Assembly (NCBI GenBank): GCA_023129675.1
Contig: JAGMBM010000072.1
Span: forward strand, 1 to 8,658
Origin: Hadesarchaea archaeon
GTDB taxonomy: Archaea; Hadarchaeota; Hadarchaeia; Hadarchaeales; Hadarchaeaceae
Direction: 5' to 3'
Length of the DNA stretch: 8,658 nucleotides
Each line of letters starts with the position of its first letter. Positions within the stretch are counted from its first letter, which is position 1. The notes beneath the pieces were generated by a model. The model saw only the letters and a program-made list of their open reading frames with translations. It had not been told where the DNA came from and did no database searches. This document shows positions 1 through 6,533 of this stretch, piece after piece. The position numbers and the translations under genes were made by a program.

Positions 1-241
1 GGAATTCCTCGCGCAGCTTTTCGACGAGCAGCTCCGACTCTAGCGTGAACTTTCGGGAACCTTTCTCGACCAGTTTGGCGATGAGGTCGCGGTGCTCTTC
101 CGTAGGGGTACCCATTTGGACGCTCGCCAGCCGCCCAGCCACCTCGACGGCGTCCCGGGGGAACTGCTTTGAGGCAAGCATCTGCCCATCATCGTCGAAC
201 GCGAACACCCCGAGCACACACTCGGCTACATAAACCACCAC
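1..241 (-). CDS. nop5: Nop5 (Nop56/58-like C/D-box sRNP core protein), N-terminal part, cut by window edge
   Basis: Only about the first 80 codons are inside the window; the reading frame is open to base 1. The reverse strand reads VYVAECVLGVFAFDDDGQ, then an acidic helical stretch ending SELLVEKLREEF. This matches the N-terminal domain of archaeal Nop5, which begins with a short strand, a G-x-F-x-F-D-x-x-G turn and then a helix. In the family this domain binds fibrillarin and helps assemble the box C/D complex that guides 2'-O-methylation of rRNA and tRNA. Two adjacent GTG codons (241 and 238) are possible starts; the one at 238 gives the family-like beginning M-V-Y. An in-frame TAG at 254-256 excludes anything longer. 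It lies 42 bp downstream of the radical SAM gene on the same strand, so co-transcription is plausible. The coiled-coil and NOP domains would lie outside the window. Assignment is by recognition of the sequence pattern. Confidence 0.75.
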   Translation of the reverse strand, partial: MVVYVAECVLGVFAFDDDGQMLASKQFPRDAVEVAGRLASVQMGTPTEEHRDLIAKLVEKGSRKFTLESELLVEKLREEF

Positions 242-283
242 AAGTGTACCCGACTAAGAACTGGTCGTAACTCCGATAAAACC

Positions 284-1423
284 TTAGCACAGGAGCCAAG
301 GGTTGCCTATTCTAACTCGCGCGAGTCCTTCTTGCTTGCAGATTTTTACGAATCGCTCGGCGTCCTCGCGCTTGGTGTAGGGCATGTCGTCCATGTGGTA
401 TAGCGGGTGGAAGGCGAGCAGGGAGTAGGGGATCGTCGGGTCTAGGTCGGCGATAAAGGATGCGAGCGCCCGAATCTCCTCATCATCCACATAGCCGGGC
501 ACCAACAGTGTGCTCGCTCGGGCAAACGGCACCTCGGGGCGCTCGTGATGGTGCTTGCCCAGCCACCTAAAATTATCATACGCCGTGCGGTGCTCTACAC
601 CCGACAACGCGTACAAGATCTCTGAGGACCAGCACTTTAGGTCGGCCTTGATCCCACCCCCACTTTGGAGGGAAAGTTCGCCAAACTGTTTCAGGCTCGG
701 CAGGTTCATACTGAGGTTGGTCTCAAGGCAAACGCGAAAGATGCGTTTTTCAAGCTGGGCGGTTTCGCGCATAATTTTCGCGGAAGCTATCACGAATGGC
801 ATCTGGCTAGCAGGGTCGCCTCCGAAGTAGCAGGCGCAGCCCACGCTCTCGTTCGCTTTTTCGGCCAGCTCGGCGGCGGTCATCGTGGGCTTCCCCCCGA
901 CCGTGAGCTCGCGGAAGCTGAAGTTCTGGCAAAAGAGGCAGCTGTAGGTGCAGCTACCTAAAAAGATCGAGAGATTGTGATAGCCGATGTCGCCGCGGGG
1001 GGTCCGGCACCAGCGCGGGTACCCTGCGCCACTCGACCCGGCGCAAAATTCGGCAGGCACGCAGTTTGTGGGAAGGGGGTCATAGTACCAAGTCAGCAGG
1101 CCTCGGTCAGGCGTGCCGAACTTTCGAACGAGCTTGCCGCCGAGGTTCTCGACGATACCACAGAATCCCTTGCTCCCTTCGGGGATGCGGCAGTCGTTCC
1201 CGCAGGCCCCGCAGCGCACGCCTTTTGGACCCCTTGGGACCTTTGCAGGCAGGTTATATCGCTCCCTCACTTTTGCGTGCGCCGCTTCGAGGTGGGGTCG
1301 AGCGTCATCGAAGCACTCCCTAATGCAGGACGCGCAAACCTTGAGCGTAGCTGAGATATCCTCCGATTCCTTACCACAGACCTCGCATTTTGCTCGCCAG
1401 CCCTTCGCGTGTCGCAAAAACAC
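284..1423 (-). CDS. Radical SAM protein, pyruvate-formate-lyase-activase-like, with Cys-rich N-terminus
   Basis: A 379-residue radical SAM enzyme. The cluster motif C158-x3-C162-x2-C165 (CTYSCLFC) should bind the [4Fe-4S] cluster that cleaves SAM, and GGDP at 201-204 fits the SAM-binding GGE-type motif. The family resemblance is to PFL-activase-like proteins (COG1180) such as the AmmeMemoRadiSam enzyme AmrS, including the segment C71-GAC-GNDC78...GFC88. Upstream of that is an extra Cys-rich region (C13, C16, C30, C33, C37), probably a zinc-binding knuckle. The C-terminus ends RIGNPWLLC. The substrate is unknown. The GTG start at 1423 is supported by GGTGG at 1428-1432, five nucleotides upstream, and by a stop at 1457-1459 that limits extension. 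It is divergent from pdxS, with a 55 bp shared promoter region, and upstream of nop5. Family confidence is high; the specific reaction cannot be inferred. Confidence 0.85.
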   Translation of the reverse strand: MFLRHAKGWRAKCEVCGKESEDISATLKVCASCIRECFDDARPHLEAAHAKVRERYNLPAKVPRGPKGVRCGACGNDCRIPEGSKGFCGIVENLGGKLVRKFGTPDRGLLTWYYDPLPTNCVPAEFCAGSSGAGYPRWCRTPRGDIGYHNLSIFLGSCTYSCLFCQNFSFRELTVGGKPTMTAAELAEKANESVGCACYFGGDPASQMPFVIASAKIMRETAQLEKRIFRVCLETNLSMNLPSLKQFGELSLQSGGGIKADLKCWSSEILYALSGVEHRTAYDNFRWLGKHHHERPEVPFARASTLLVPGYVDDEEIRALASFIADLDPTIPYSLLAFHPLYHMDDMPYTKREDAERFVKICKQEGLARVRIGNPWLLC

Positions 1424-1478
1424 AGCGCCACCATTTTCCTTTTTAGGCGAGAGCGATTAAAGATGAGTTGGTGGGAGC
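1424..1478. promoter_or_regulatory. Shared divergent promoter region for the radical SAM gene and pdxS, with SD sites
   Basis: This 55 bp gap separates two divergent GTG starts. On the plus strand CTTTTTAGG (about 1438-1447) could be a TATA element placing transcription start near 1468, just before the pdxS SD site GGTGGGAG (1470-1477). On the minus strand CTTTAATCG (about 1462-1454) could place a start near 1431, just before the GGTGG SD site (1432-1428) of the radical SAM gene. The SD sites are seen directly; the TATA assignments and start points are inferred from archaeal spacing of about 26 bp. Confidence 0.45.
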
Positions 1479-2387
1479 GTGCAGAAGAGAACCGAGGAAA
1501 AAATCGTCGCGTTCGGAACCGAGCGCCTGAAGCGCGGGTTCGCCAAAATGCAAAAGGGCGGCGTGATCATGGATGTGACGAAGCCGGAGCAGGCGATTAT
1601 AGCTGAGGAAGCTGGAGCGGTTGCGGTGATGGCGCTCCAGGCGATACCAGCCGACATTCGGGCGGCCGGCGGCGTCGCTCGCATGGCTGACCCGGCGGTG
1701 ATCGAGGCGATTATGAACGCCGTCACGATTCCCGTCATGGCGAAATGTCGGATAGGTCACTTCGGGGAGGCCCAAGTGCTCGAAGCCCTCGGCGTGGACA
1801 TGATAGATGAGAGCGAGGTGCTCACACCCGCCGATGAGGAGTTCCACGTCGATAAAAGTAAGTTCAAAGTTCCTTTTATCTGCGGCTCCCGTGATTTGGG
1901 TGAAGCCTTGCGGAGGATAAATGAGGGTGCTGCCATGATCCGGACGAAGGGCGAGGCGGGCACCGGAAACATCGTCGAGGCGATGAAACACATCCGACTG
2001 ACAAAACGGCAGATAGCTGAACTCGCAGGGCTCAAGCACGATGGGCTTGAGGCAAAGGTGCAAGAATATCGGGTGTCCATCGAGCTCGTCGAGGAAACGG
2101 CAAAGCTGCAGCGCCTACCAGTCGTTTGGTTCTGTGCTGGTGGAATTGCGACGCCGGCCGATAGCGCGATGGTCATGCAGATGGGTGTCGACGGCGTTTT
2201 CGTTGGGTCTGGCATATTTAAATCGAGCGACCCGGCGCGAATGGCTCGAGCGATCGTCGAGGCAACCCGTTATTACGATGACCCACAAGTTCTGCTTGAG
2301 GTCAGCAAGGACCTGCCACAGACTATGCGCGGAATCGACATCAAGACCCTTAAGGCTGAAGAGAAGCTGCAGGCTAGGGGCGTTTAA
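1479..2387 (+). CDS. pdxS: Pyridoxal 5'-phosphate synthase, PdxS (Pdx1) subunit
   Basis: A 302-residue (beta/alpha)8 synthase of the deoxyxylulose-5-phosphate-independent vitamin B6 pathway. With ammonia from PdxT it makes PLP from ribose 5-phosphate and glyceraldehyde 3-phosphate in the cytoplasm. Conserved features are visible throughout: GVIMDV with D32, the [16 protein letters not shown] stretch near 57-72, VMAK with the catalytic lysine K89 (K81 in Bacillus), [14 protein letters not shown] with the second lysine K157, AGGIATPAD and [10 protein letters not shown]. Length fits the family, and the sequence is nearly collinear with bacterial PdxS. The GTG start at 1479 is the only start codon after the in-frame TGA at 1464-1466 and has GGTGGGAG just upstream. 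pdxT follows 42 bp later on the same strand, the usual pair. I see no missing key residue. Confidence 0.97.
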   Translation: MQKRTEEKIVAFGTERLKRGFAKMQKGGVIMDVTKPEQAIIAEEAGAVAVMALQAIPADIRAAGGVARMADPAVIEAIMNAVTIPVMAKCRIGHFGEAQVLEALGVDMIDESEVLTPADEEFHVDKSKFKVPFICGSRDLGEALRRINEGAAMIRTKGEAGTGNIVEAMKHIRLTKRQIAELAGLKHDGLEAKVQEYRVSIELVEETAKLQRLPVVWFCAGGIATPADSAMVMQMGVDGVFVGSGIFKSSDPARMARAIVEATRYYDDPQVLLEVSKDLPQTMRGIDIKTLKAEEKLQARGV

Positions 2388-2429
2388 GAAACTCACTTTT
2401 TAGAGGACGGGTTTTGATAGGCGACAATC

Positions 2430-3029
2430 ATGAAGATAGGCATCATCGGCCTCCAGGGCGCGGTTAGCGAGCACCTCGAGGCGACGAAGCGGGCGATGCA
2501 AAAGCTCGGCATCGAGGGCAAGGCGATCTGGGTCGGCGGGCCTATGGAACTCGATGGTGTGGACGGCATCATAATTCCAGGTGGGGAGTCCACGACGATA
2601 GGCAAGCTCATGCAGATGACCGGGCTTTTCGAGCGGGTCAAGCGGCTCGCTAAGAACGGCACGCCAATTTTAGGCACGTGTGCAGGATTGATAGTGTTGG
2701 CAAAGCGCGGTGACGAGCAGATCATACGAACTAAACAACCCCTGCTTGGATTGATGGATATCAGCGCCATTCGAAACGCATTCGGTAGGCAGCGCGAGTC
2801 CTTTGAGACTGAGCTAGAAATCTCTGGACTAGGCAAAGAGCCTTTCAGGGGCGTGTTCATTCGTGCCCCAGCGGTAAGCGAGGTCTGGGGAGATGCTCAA
2901 GTCCTAGCGAAGTTCCAAGGAAAGATCGTCGCCGTGCAGCAGGGCGGCCTGCTCGCCGTAGCTTTTCATCCGGAGCTCACTCCCGATACACGATTACATG
3001 AGCATTTTCTGCGGATGTGCCAACGATAG
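2430..3029 (+). CDS. pdxT: Pyridoxal 5'-phosphate synthase, glutaminase subunit PdxT (Pdx2)
   Basis: A 199-residue class-I glutamine amidotransferase that hydrolyses glutamine and channels the ammonia to PdxS. It begins with the typical strand MKIGIIGLQGAV. The oxyanion segment PGGEST is at 50-55, the nucleophile elbow LGTCAG carries C84, and the rest of the triad is H180 and E182 in AFHPEL. Residues 130-150, with FRGVFIRAP, also match PdxT rather than HisH or GuaA. Length is normal. The start is ATG; the bases ATAGGCGAC lie four nucleotides upstream, a weak SD-like sequence that recurs before ykgJ. It is almost certainly in an operon with pdxS, although a short T-run (CTTTTTA, 2395-2401) sits in the 42 bp gap. 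Confidence 0.97.
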   Translation: MKIGIIGLQGAVSEHLEATKRAMQKLGIEGKAIWVGGPMELDGVDGIIIPGGESTTIGKLMQMTGLFERVKRLAKNGTPILGTCAGLIVLAKRGDEQIIRTKQPLLGLMDISAIRNAFGRQRESFETELEISGLGKEPFRGVFIRAPAVSEVWGDAQVLAKFQGKIVAVQQGGLLAVAFHPELTPDTRLHEHFLRMCQR

Positions 3030-3068
3030 GTCAAGCAAAAAATGTTAAAGTAGCCGCGCTTAAGTAAT

Positions 3069-3077
3069 ATAGGCGAC
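3069..3077 (+). promoter_or_regulatory. Probable ribosome-binding element of ykgJ, shared with pdxT
   Basis: The nine bases ATAGGCGAC occur here, three nucleotides before the ykgJ GTG, and again at 2417-2425, four nucleotides before the pdxT ATG. The position suggests a translation-initiation role, though GGCGA is a poor match to the GGTGA/GGAGG consensus. The upstream AT-rich stretch (GTTAAAG at 3043-3049, CTTAAGTAATATA at 3059-3071) could also hold a promoter. Confidence 0.35.
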
Positions 3078-3080
3078 CGA

Positions 3081-3503
3081 GTGAATCTACGTTATCCCAA
3101 AAATGTGCATTTTGAGTGTCAGCGCTGCGCCCAGTGCTGCGGTGATAGTTCACACCGCGGGCGAAACATCCTGTTGCTTGAATCCGAGGTCAGACAAATA
3201 TCCAATACAACGGGTTTGAGACCGCTTTCATTTGCCTCTCGCTCGCTAAGCATCCAGCCCTACCGCTACCGAATGAAAAAGAGGAACGGGAAGTGTGTTT
3301 TTTTGGACGGGAAAGCATGCAGGATTTACAACATCCGGCCGCTCATCTGCCGCTTTTACCCGTTCTCGCTCAAAAGGGGTGACAACGGCTATAGGTTCGA
3401 GGTTTCGGAGGAGTGCCCGGGCATCGGTCTTGGGAAAGCCCTCGTACCAGGTGAATTTGAGAGGATGCTCGAGGAAGCGCATTCAAAATTAAAAATAGAT
3501 TAA
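3081..3503 (+). CDS. YkgJ-family cysteine-cluster protein (putative zinc/iron-chelating, CxxCxxCC)
   Basis: A 140-residue protein of the YkgJ/UPF0153 type (Pfam family PF03692). The signature is C13-x2-C16-x2-C19-C20 near the N-terminus, followed by C72, C80 within GKACRIYNIRPLICRFYPF, C90, and C112 in EECPG. The IYNIRPLxCRFYPF segment is strongly diagnostic. The cysteines are thought to bind a metal or Fe-S cluster; the physiological role is unknown for most members. No signal peptide or membrane helix is seen. The start is GTG at 3081 after ATAGGCGAC. It lies 51 bp after pdxT on the same strand and may be read through from it. Its 3' end is eight bases from the convergent hisF stop. A decayed copy of its last codons lies after the GDH gene (6356-6400). 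Confidence 0.85.
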   Translation: MNLRYPKNVHFECQRCAQCCGDSSHRGRNILLLESEVRQISNTTGLRPLSFASRSLSIQPYRYRMKKRNGKCVFLDGKACRIYNIRPLICRFYPFSLKRGDNGYRFEVSEECPGIGLGKALVPGEFERMLEEAHSKLKID

Positions 3504-3551
3504 GAGGGAACCTACTCCGGCCTTATCGCAATTCTCCTCTTTGCCAGATAT
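3451..3551. repeat. Direct repeat copy A: convergent 3' ends of ykgJ and hisF (intact copy)
   Basis: This roughly 100 bp segment, starting GTGAATTTGAGAGGATGC and ending CCTCTTTGCCAGATATT, recurs in the same orientation at about 6356-6455. By eye about 85% of aligned bases match, with two short indels. Here it is functional: it encodes the last 17 residues of ykgJ on the plus strand and the last 13 of hisF on the minus strand. Confidence 0.9.
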
Positions 3552-4339
3552 TCTTTGACCTCCTTTATACCGTAAGTTTCATAATGAAAAATGCTCGCCG
3601 CGAGGGCAGCGCTTGCTTGGGTCCTTTTGAAAACCTCGAGCATGTGCTTGGGGTTACCGCAACCACCGGAGGCTATTACAGGGATGCTCAATTTTTCGCT
3701 AACAGTTCTGGTCAGGGAGATATCATATCCTTCCGTAGTGCCATCCTTGTCCATGCTTGTGAGCATGATTTCCCCAGCCCCTCTCCTCTCGGCTTCCAGC
3801 GCCCAGCGTATTGCATCGACCCCAGTGAATTTCCTGCCTCCATAAATTGAGCATTCGTACCAACAAAAACCACGAGGGGTTTTGATGACGATTTTATCCC
3901 CAGCCTTTTTCGGAGAGGACACGCTCCGACTTTTAGCGTCTATTGCAACCACACATGCTTGACTTCCAAAATATTTTGCTAACTCGCTTATCAAGTTTGG
4001 ATTTTTTATAGCAGCGGTGTTTATGGCGACTTTATCTGCCCCAGCGTTGAACACTTTTCTAGCATCACCGATCGTTCGAATGCCGCCACCAACGGTCAAC
4101 GGAACGAAAACATTTTCCGAAGTTCGCTCGATCACTTTCGTCATCGTTTCCCTTCTTTCATGGCTCGCGGTTATGTCGAGGAAGACTATCTCGTCTGCTC
4201 CCTCCTCATAATATCGTTTTGCTAGTCGCCATGGGGCTCCAGCGTACCTAATTCGTTTAAATTCTATCCCCTTGACCACCCGGCCCTGTGGAACCGCCAA
4301 GTCGCAATCTAAGCACGGTATTATCCTGTGACAGAACAT
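3512..4339 (-). CDS. hisF: Imidazole glycerol phosphate synthase, cyclase subunit HisF
   Basis: HisF is a (beta/alpha)8 barrel that uses ammonia from HisH to convert PRFAR into IGP and AICAR, linking histidine and purine synthesis. Catalytic D11 (IPCLD) and D134 (AIDAK) are present, as are gate and channel residues R5, E50, K103 and Q127 and the phosphate-site motifs [15 protein letters not shown] and ASGGCG. I start it at ATG 4339, two bases after the hisH stop. The frame is open upstream to 4432, but those 31 codons overlap hisH and do not resemble HisF. The product is 275 residues against about 253 in Thermotoga. The extra length is about 4 residues after D11 and about 19 after D134. Base composition is AT-richer than in the pdx and GDH genes. 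It is translated as the distal gene of a hisH-hisF pair. Confidence 0.95.
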   Translation of the reverse strand: MFCHRIIPCLDCDLAVPQGRVVKGIEFKRIRYAGAPWRLAKRYYEEGADEIVFLDITASHERRETMTKVIERTSENVFVPLTVGGGIRTIGDARKVFNAGADKVAINTAAIKNPNLISELAKYFGSQACVVAIDAKSRSVSSPKKAGDKIVIKTPRGFCWYECSIYGGRKFTGVDAIRWALEAERRGAGEIMLTSMDKDGTTEGYDISLTRTVSEKLSIPVIASGGCGNPKHMLEVFKRTQASAALAASIFHYETYGIKEVKEYLAKRRIAIRPE

Positions 4340-4341
4340 TT

Positions 4342-4944
4342 TTACAGCTCCAGAAAATTCTTCAATATCCTCAAGCCCACGGGCCCGCTTTTTTCTGGGT
4401 GAAACTGGGTCCCAAAAATATTGTTTTTCCACACGCTTGCGGTTACCTTGCAGCCATAGTCCGTGGTGGCAGCTACCCCGTCCTCTTTTGGGGACACGTG
4501 ATAAGAGTGAGCAAAGTACACATACCCGTCGTTCACACCGTTAAACAATGGGCATGTTCTTTTTTTAATCTCCAGATAGTTCCATCCGATGTGAGGTAAT
4601 TTTAGTTTTGTTGGTATCTTCACAATTTTTCCATTCATAGCTGCTAAACCTTTTGCCCCAGGTGATTCTTCTGAGCTTTCAAAAAGCATCTGCATGCCGA
4701 GACATATGCCCATCAGCGGGAGATCGGTACTCAGGAATTCTTTTATCTTCGGGATAAACGGGCCCAAATTGTTTGTCCCGTCCCCGAAGGCGCCGACTCC
4801 GGGGATTACTATTTTTTTCGCTTTTAATTTAGAAGGGATATTCACAAGAATAGGCTCTGCTCCCAAATATCTCAGGGCATTACAAATGCTCCTAAGGTTG
4901 CCCATCCCGTAGTCGATTACAAGTACTTTGATTGTATCATCCAC
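4342..4944 (-). CDS. hisH: Imidazole glycerol phosphate synthase, glutaminase subunit HisH
   Basis: A 200-residue class-I glutamine amidotransferase, partner of HisF. It starts with [14 protein letters not shown], which is characteristic of HisH. The oxyanion region is PGVGAFG (48-54), the nucleophile C81 sits in GICLGMQ, and H182 and E184 complete the triad in QFHPEKSG; K185 at the subunit interface is also conserved. HIGWN (118-122) and YFAHSYH (143-149) are further family landmarks. Length is normal. The GTG at 4944 is the only start that keeps the first beta strand; the nearby ATG at 4940 is out of frame. A TATA-like element 20-25 bp upstream suggests a leaderless transcript. The gene is markedly AT-rich. 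No other his genes are in the window. Confidence 0.96.
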   Translation of the reverse strand: MDDTIKVLVIDYGMGNLRSICNALRYLGAEPILVNIPSKLKAKKIVIPGVGAFGDGTNNLGPFIPKIKEFLSTDLPLMGICLGMQMLFESSEESPGAKGLAAMNGKIVKIPTKLKLPHIGWNYLEIKKRTCPLFNGVNDGYVYFAHSYHVSPKEDGVAATTDYGCKVTASVWKNNIFGTQFHPEKSGPVGLRILKNFLEL

Positions 4945-4960
4945 TTATTTATAACAAAGA

Positions 4961-4971
4961 AGATTTAAGAA
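4961..4971 (-). promoter_or_regulatory. TATA-like element of the hisH-hisF operon
   Basis: The reverse strand reads TTCTTAAATCT, centred about 22 bases upstream of the hisH GTG. That spacing would put transcription start at or beside the start codon, as in leaderless archaeal mRNAs; no SD sequence is seen. A second AT-rich word, TTATAAATA, lies too close to the start to act as the TATA box. Confidence 0.5.
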
Positions 4972-4996
4972 ACCACGCCAAGTCCAGTTGAGAGCC

Positions 4997-5080
4997 ATGT
5001 GCGGAATAATGGGTGTGATGCTGCGCGGCAAAGGTAAGGTTGGTGCGTATCGAAGACTTGGGATAAAATTTACTCTGTGA
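4997..5080 (+). pseudogene. Remnant of a class-II glutamine amidotransferase N-terminus
   Basis: A 27-codon frame beginning MCGIMGVMLRGKGKVGAY and ending at TGA 5078-5080. Class-II (Ntn) glutamine amidotransferase domains, such as glutamate synthase domain 1, GlmS and asparagine synthetase, begin with M-C-G-I-x-G, where Cys2 becomes the N-terminal nucleophile. The match, including the following G-x-V-G-x-Y, looks real. After residue 18 it departs from the family: I find no QHRG or NGEI-like continuation in any frame before GDH starts at 5103. I read this as a truncated relic. It lies just upstream of GDH and in the same window as a glutamate synthase domain 2-like gene. An alternative is a short leader peptide that matches by chance. 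Confidence 0.5.
5062..5072 (+). promoter_or_regulatory. Candidate TATA element for the glutamate dehydrogenase gene
   Basis: GATAAAATTTA lies about 35 bases before the GDH GTG and would place transcription start near 5093. It falls inside the amidotransferase relic. A GGTGGG sequence at 5082-5087 is too far from the start (about 15 bases) to be a convincing SD. Assigned from base pattern and spacing only. Confidence 0.35.
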
Positions 5081-5102
5081 TGGTGGGCAAATAGTTAAAA
5101 AA

Positions 5103-6341
5103 GTGAATCCATTCGATGCGGTGATAAAACAGCTCGACATTGTTGGCGAGAAGCTCAAGCTTGACCCCTCCTTCATCGAGCGTCTCAAACACCCGAGGCG
5201 GATCATCGTGGTATCCGTGCCCGTGCGGATGGACGATGGGAAGATCAAGATTTTTACCGGGTATCGCGTGCAGTACGACATGTTGCGTGGCCCCTTCAAG
5301 GGTGGCATCCGCTATCACCCTCGAGTAGATCTCGATGAGGTCAAGGCCCTCGCCGCCTGGATGACTTGGAAGTGTGCAGTCGTGGACATCCCATACGGCG
5401 GTGCGAAGGGCGGAGTTGCGTGCAACCCCAAAGAGCTCTCGAGGAGCGAGCTCGAGCGAATAACCCGGCGCTACACCGCCATGATCTTAGATGAGATAGG
5501 CCCCTACAAGGATGTCCCCGCGCCCGATGTCTATACTGATGCCCAGACTATGGCGTGGATCATGGACACCTATAGTCAATTCAAGGGCTATCTCGTCCCT
5601 GAGGTCGTCACCGGAAAACCCGTCGAGATAGGCGGTTCCGAGGGGCGAGAGGACGCGACGGGGCGAGGGGTGGCGATATGCACGCGCGAAGCTGTAAAAC
5701 ATTTGAACATCGATATGAAAGGCCTACGCGTGGCGATTCAGGGTTTTGGGAAGGTGGGCAAAGCCGCAGCCAAAGTGCTTCGAGAGATAGGCTGCGAAAT
5801 TGTCGCGGTGAGCGATTCGAAGGGCGGGATTCACACACCGCGCGGACTCGATATCCAAGCATTGATTGAACATAAGAATCGAACTGGTCAGGTCGCTGGA
5901 TTTAGAGGCACCAAGCCGATCACGAACGAAGAGTTATTGGAGTTCGAGTGCGATATTTTGGTGCCGGCAGCCCTCGAGCATGTCATCACCGAAGAGAACG
6001 CCCCGCGGGTTAAAGCGCGGATCGTAGTCGAGGGTGCCAATGGGCCGAGTACCCCGGGGGCAAGGGAGATTTTGAACAAGCGGGGAGTCTTCGTCGTCCC
6101 CGACATTCTAGCGAATGCTGGAGGCGTAGTGGTAAGCTATTTTGAATGGATCCAGAACCTCCACCGCGAGCACTGGGATGAAGCTGAGGTCAATCGAAAA
6201 CTTGAGGAGAAAATGGTGAAAGCCTTCAAGGATGTGGTCGAGGTGTCGAGGGAACACGGGGTCGACTTGGCCACCAGCGCCTTCATGCTCGCGATCAAGA
6301 GGCTTGCAGATGCATTCGAGAGGCTAGGGTTGTTCCCATAA
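5103..6341 (+). CDS. gdhA: Glutamate dehydrogenase (Glu/Leu/Phe/Val dehydrogenase family)
   Basis: A 412-residue hexameric-type GDH, length typical of archaeal enzymes (about 410-420). It interconverts glutamate and 2-oxoglutarate plus ammonia in the cytoplasm using NAD(P). Substrate-site motifs are GPFKGGIRYHP with K66, PYGGAKGG with catalytic K102, and DVPAPDVYT with D142. The Rossmann domain has GFGKVG (G214, G216, G219); the segment after the second strand is VSDSKGG, whose Asp at the cofactor ribose position hints at NAD but does not settle it. EGANGPSTP and ILANAGGVVVSYFEW are further signatures. The start is GTG at 5103. No key residue is missing. Base composition is GC-rich, unlike the adjacent his genes. 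It stands alone on its strand, 22 bp after the amidotransferase relic and about 15 bp before the duplicated scar. Confidence 0.95.
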   Translation: MNPFDAVIKQLDIVGEKLKLDPSFIERLKHPRRIIVVSVPVRMDDGKIKIFTGYRVQYDMLRGPFKGGIRYHPRVDLDEVKALAAWMTWKCAVVDIPYGGAKGGVACNPKELSRSELERITRRYTAMILDEIGPYKDVPAPDVYTDAQTMAWIMDTYSQFKGYLVPEVVTGKPVEIGGSEGREDATGRGVAICTREAVKHLNIDMKGLRVAIQGFGKVGKAAAKVLREIGCEIVAVSDSKGGIHTPRGLDIQALIEHKNRTGQVAGFRGTKPITNEELLEFECDILVPAALEHVITEENAPRVKARIVVEGANGPSTPGAREILNKRGVFVVPDILANAGGVVVSYFEWIQNLHREHWDEAEVNRKLEEKMVKAFKDVVEVSREHGVDLATSAFMLAIKRLADAFERLGLFP

Positions 6342-6357
6342 GTCAAAGTTTTCAAGT

Positions 6358-6400
6358 GAAGAATTTGAGAGGATGCTTGGAAAAGCGCAATCAAAATCAC
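6358..6400 (+). pseudogene. ykgJ 3'-end fragment
   Basis: The frame reads EEFERMLGKAQSKSLK, matching the ykgJ tail GEFERMLEEAHSKLKID. The small deletion removes the ykgJ stop, so this frame runs on without homology. There is no start codon context or upstream ykgJ sequence, so it is a non-functional scrap. Confidence 0.75.
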
Positions 6401-6412
6401 TTAAGGGAGAAC

Positions 6413-6454
6413 CTACCCCAGCCTTATCGCAATTCCCCTCTTTGCCAGATATTA
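6413..6454 (-). pseudogene. hisF 3'-end fragment
   Basis: On the reverse strand the frame reads YLAKRGIAIRLG followed by TAG, matching the hisF tail [12 protein letters not shown] and its stop. The codon immediately before the Tyr is TAA (6454-6452) where hisF has GAA, and there is no homology beyond it. It is a decayed fragment. Confidence 0.75.
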
Positions 6455-6533
6455 AGAACTTTTGCCAAGTCTATGGAGACCACAAAAGCGCAGCCGAAAT
6501 TAAACTTAGTTAAAAGTTTTGTTGGCTTCAAAA

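Larger units (their letters stand above)
6356..6455. repeat. Direct repeat copy B: degenerate duplicate of the ykgJ/hisF convergent junction
   Basis: Same orientation as copy A at 3451-3551. Shared words include AATTTGAGAGGATGCT, CCTTATCGCAATTC and CCTCTTTGCCAGATATT. Relative to copy A there is a 3-base insertion near the left end and a loss of about 7 bases at the ykgJ stop. Homology stops abruptly at ATATT on the right. It occupies the space between the convergent ends of GDH and the FMN protein. Confidence 0.85.

Noticed and set aside
45..233. 62-codon plus-strand open frame at the left edge
   Set aside because: The opposite strand encodes Nop5-like sequence; the plus frame is Ser-rich with no pattern.
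1443..2063. 206-codon minus-strand open frame over the pdxS start
   Set aside because: It is a shadow of pdxS: no family pattern, rich in His and Arg as expected from the antisense frame, and it covers an unmistakable conserved gene.
2393..2860. 155-codon minus-strand open frame opposite pdxT
   Set aside because: Antisense to highly conserved PdxT sequence, with no recognisable motif or promoter.
4340..4432. 31-codon N-terminal extension of HisF
   Set aside because: It overlaps the end of hisH and has no HisF similarity. ATG 4339 gives the canonical N-terminus two bases after the hisH stop.
6497..6533. T-rich stretch after the FMN protein gene as a terminator
   Set aside because: The T-runs are short and interrupted, and no stem is evident; the evidence is too weak to list as a terminator.
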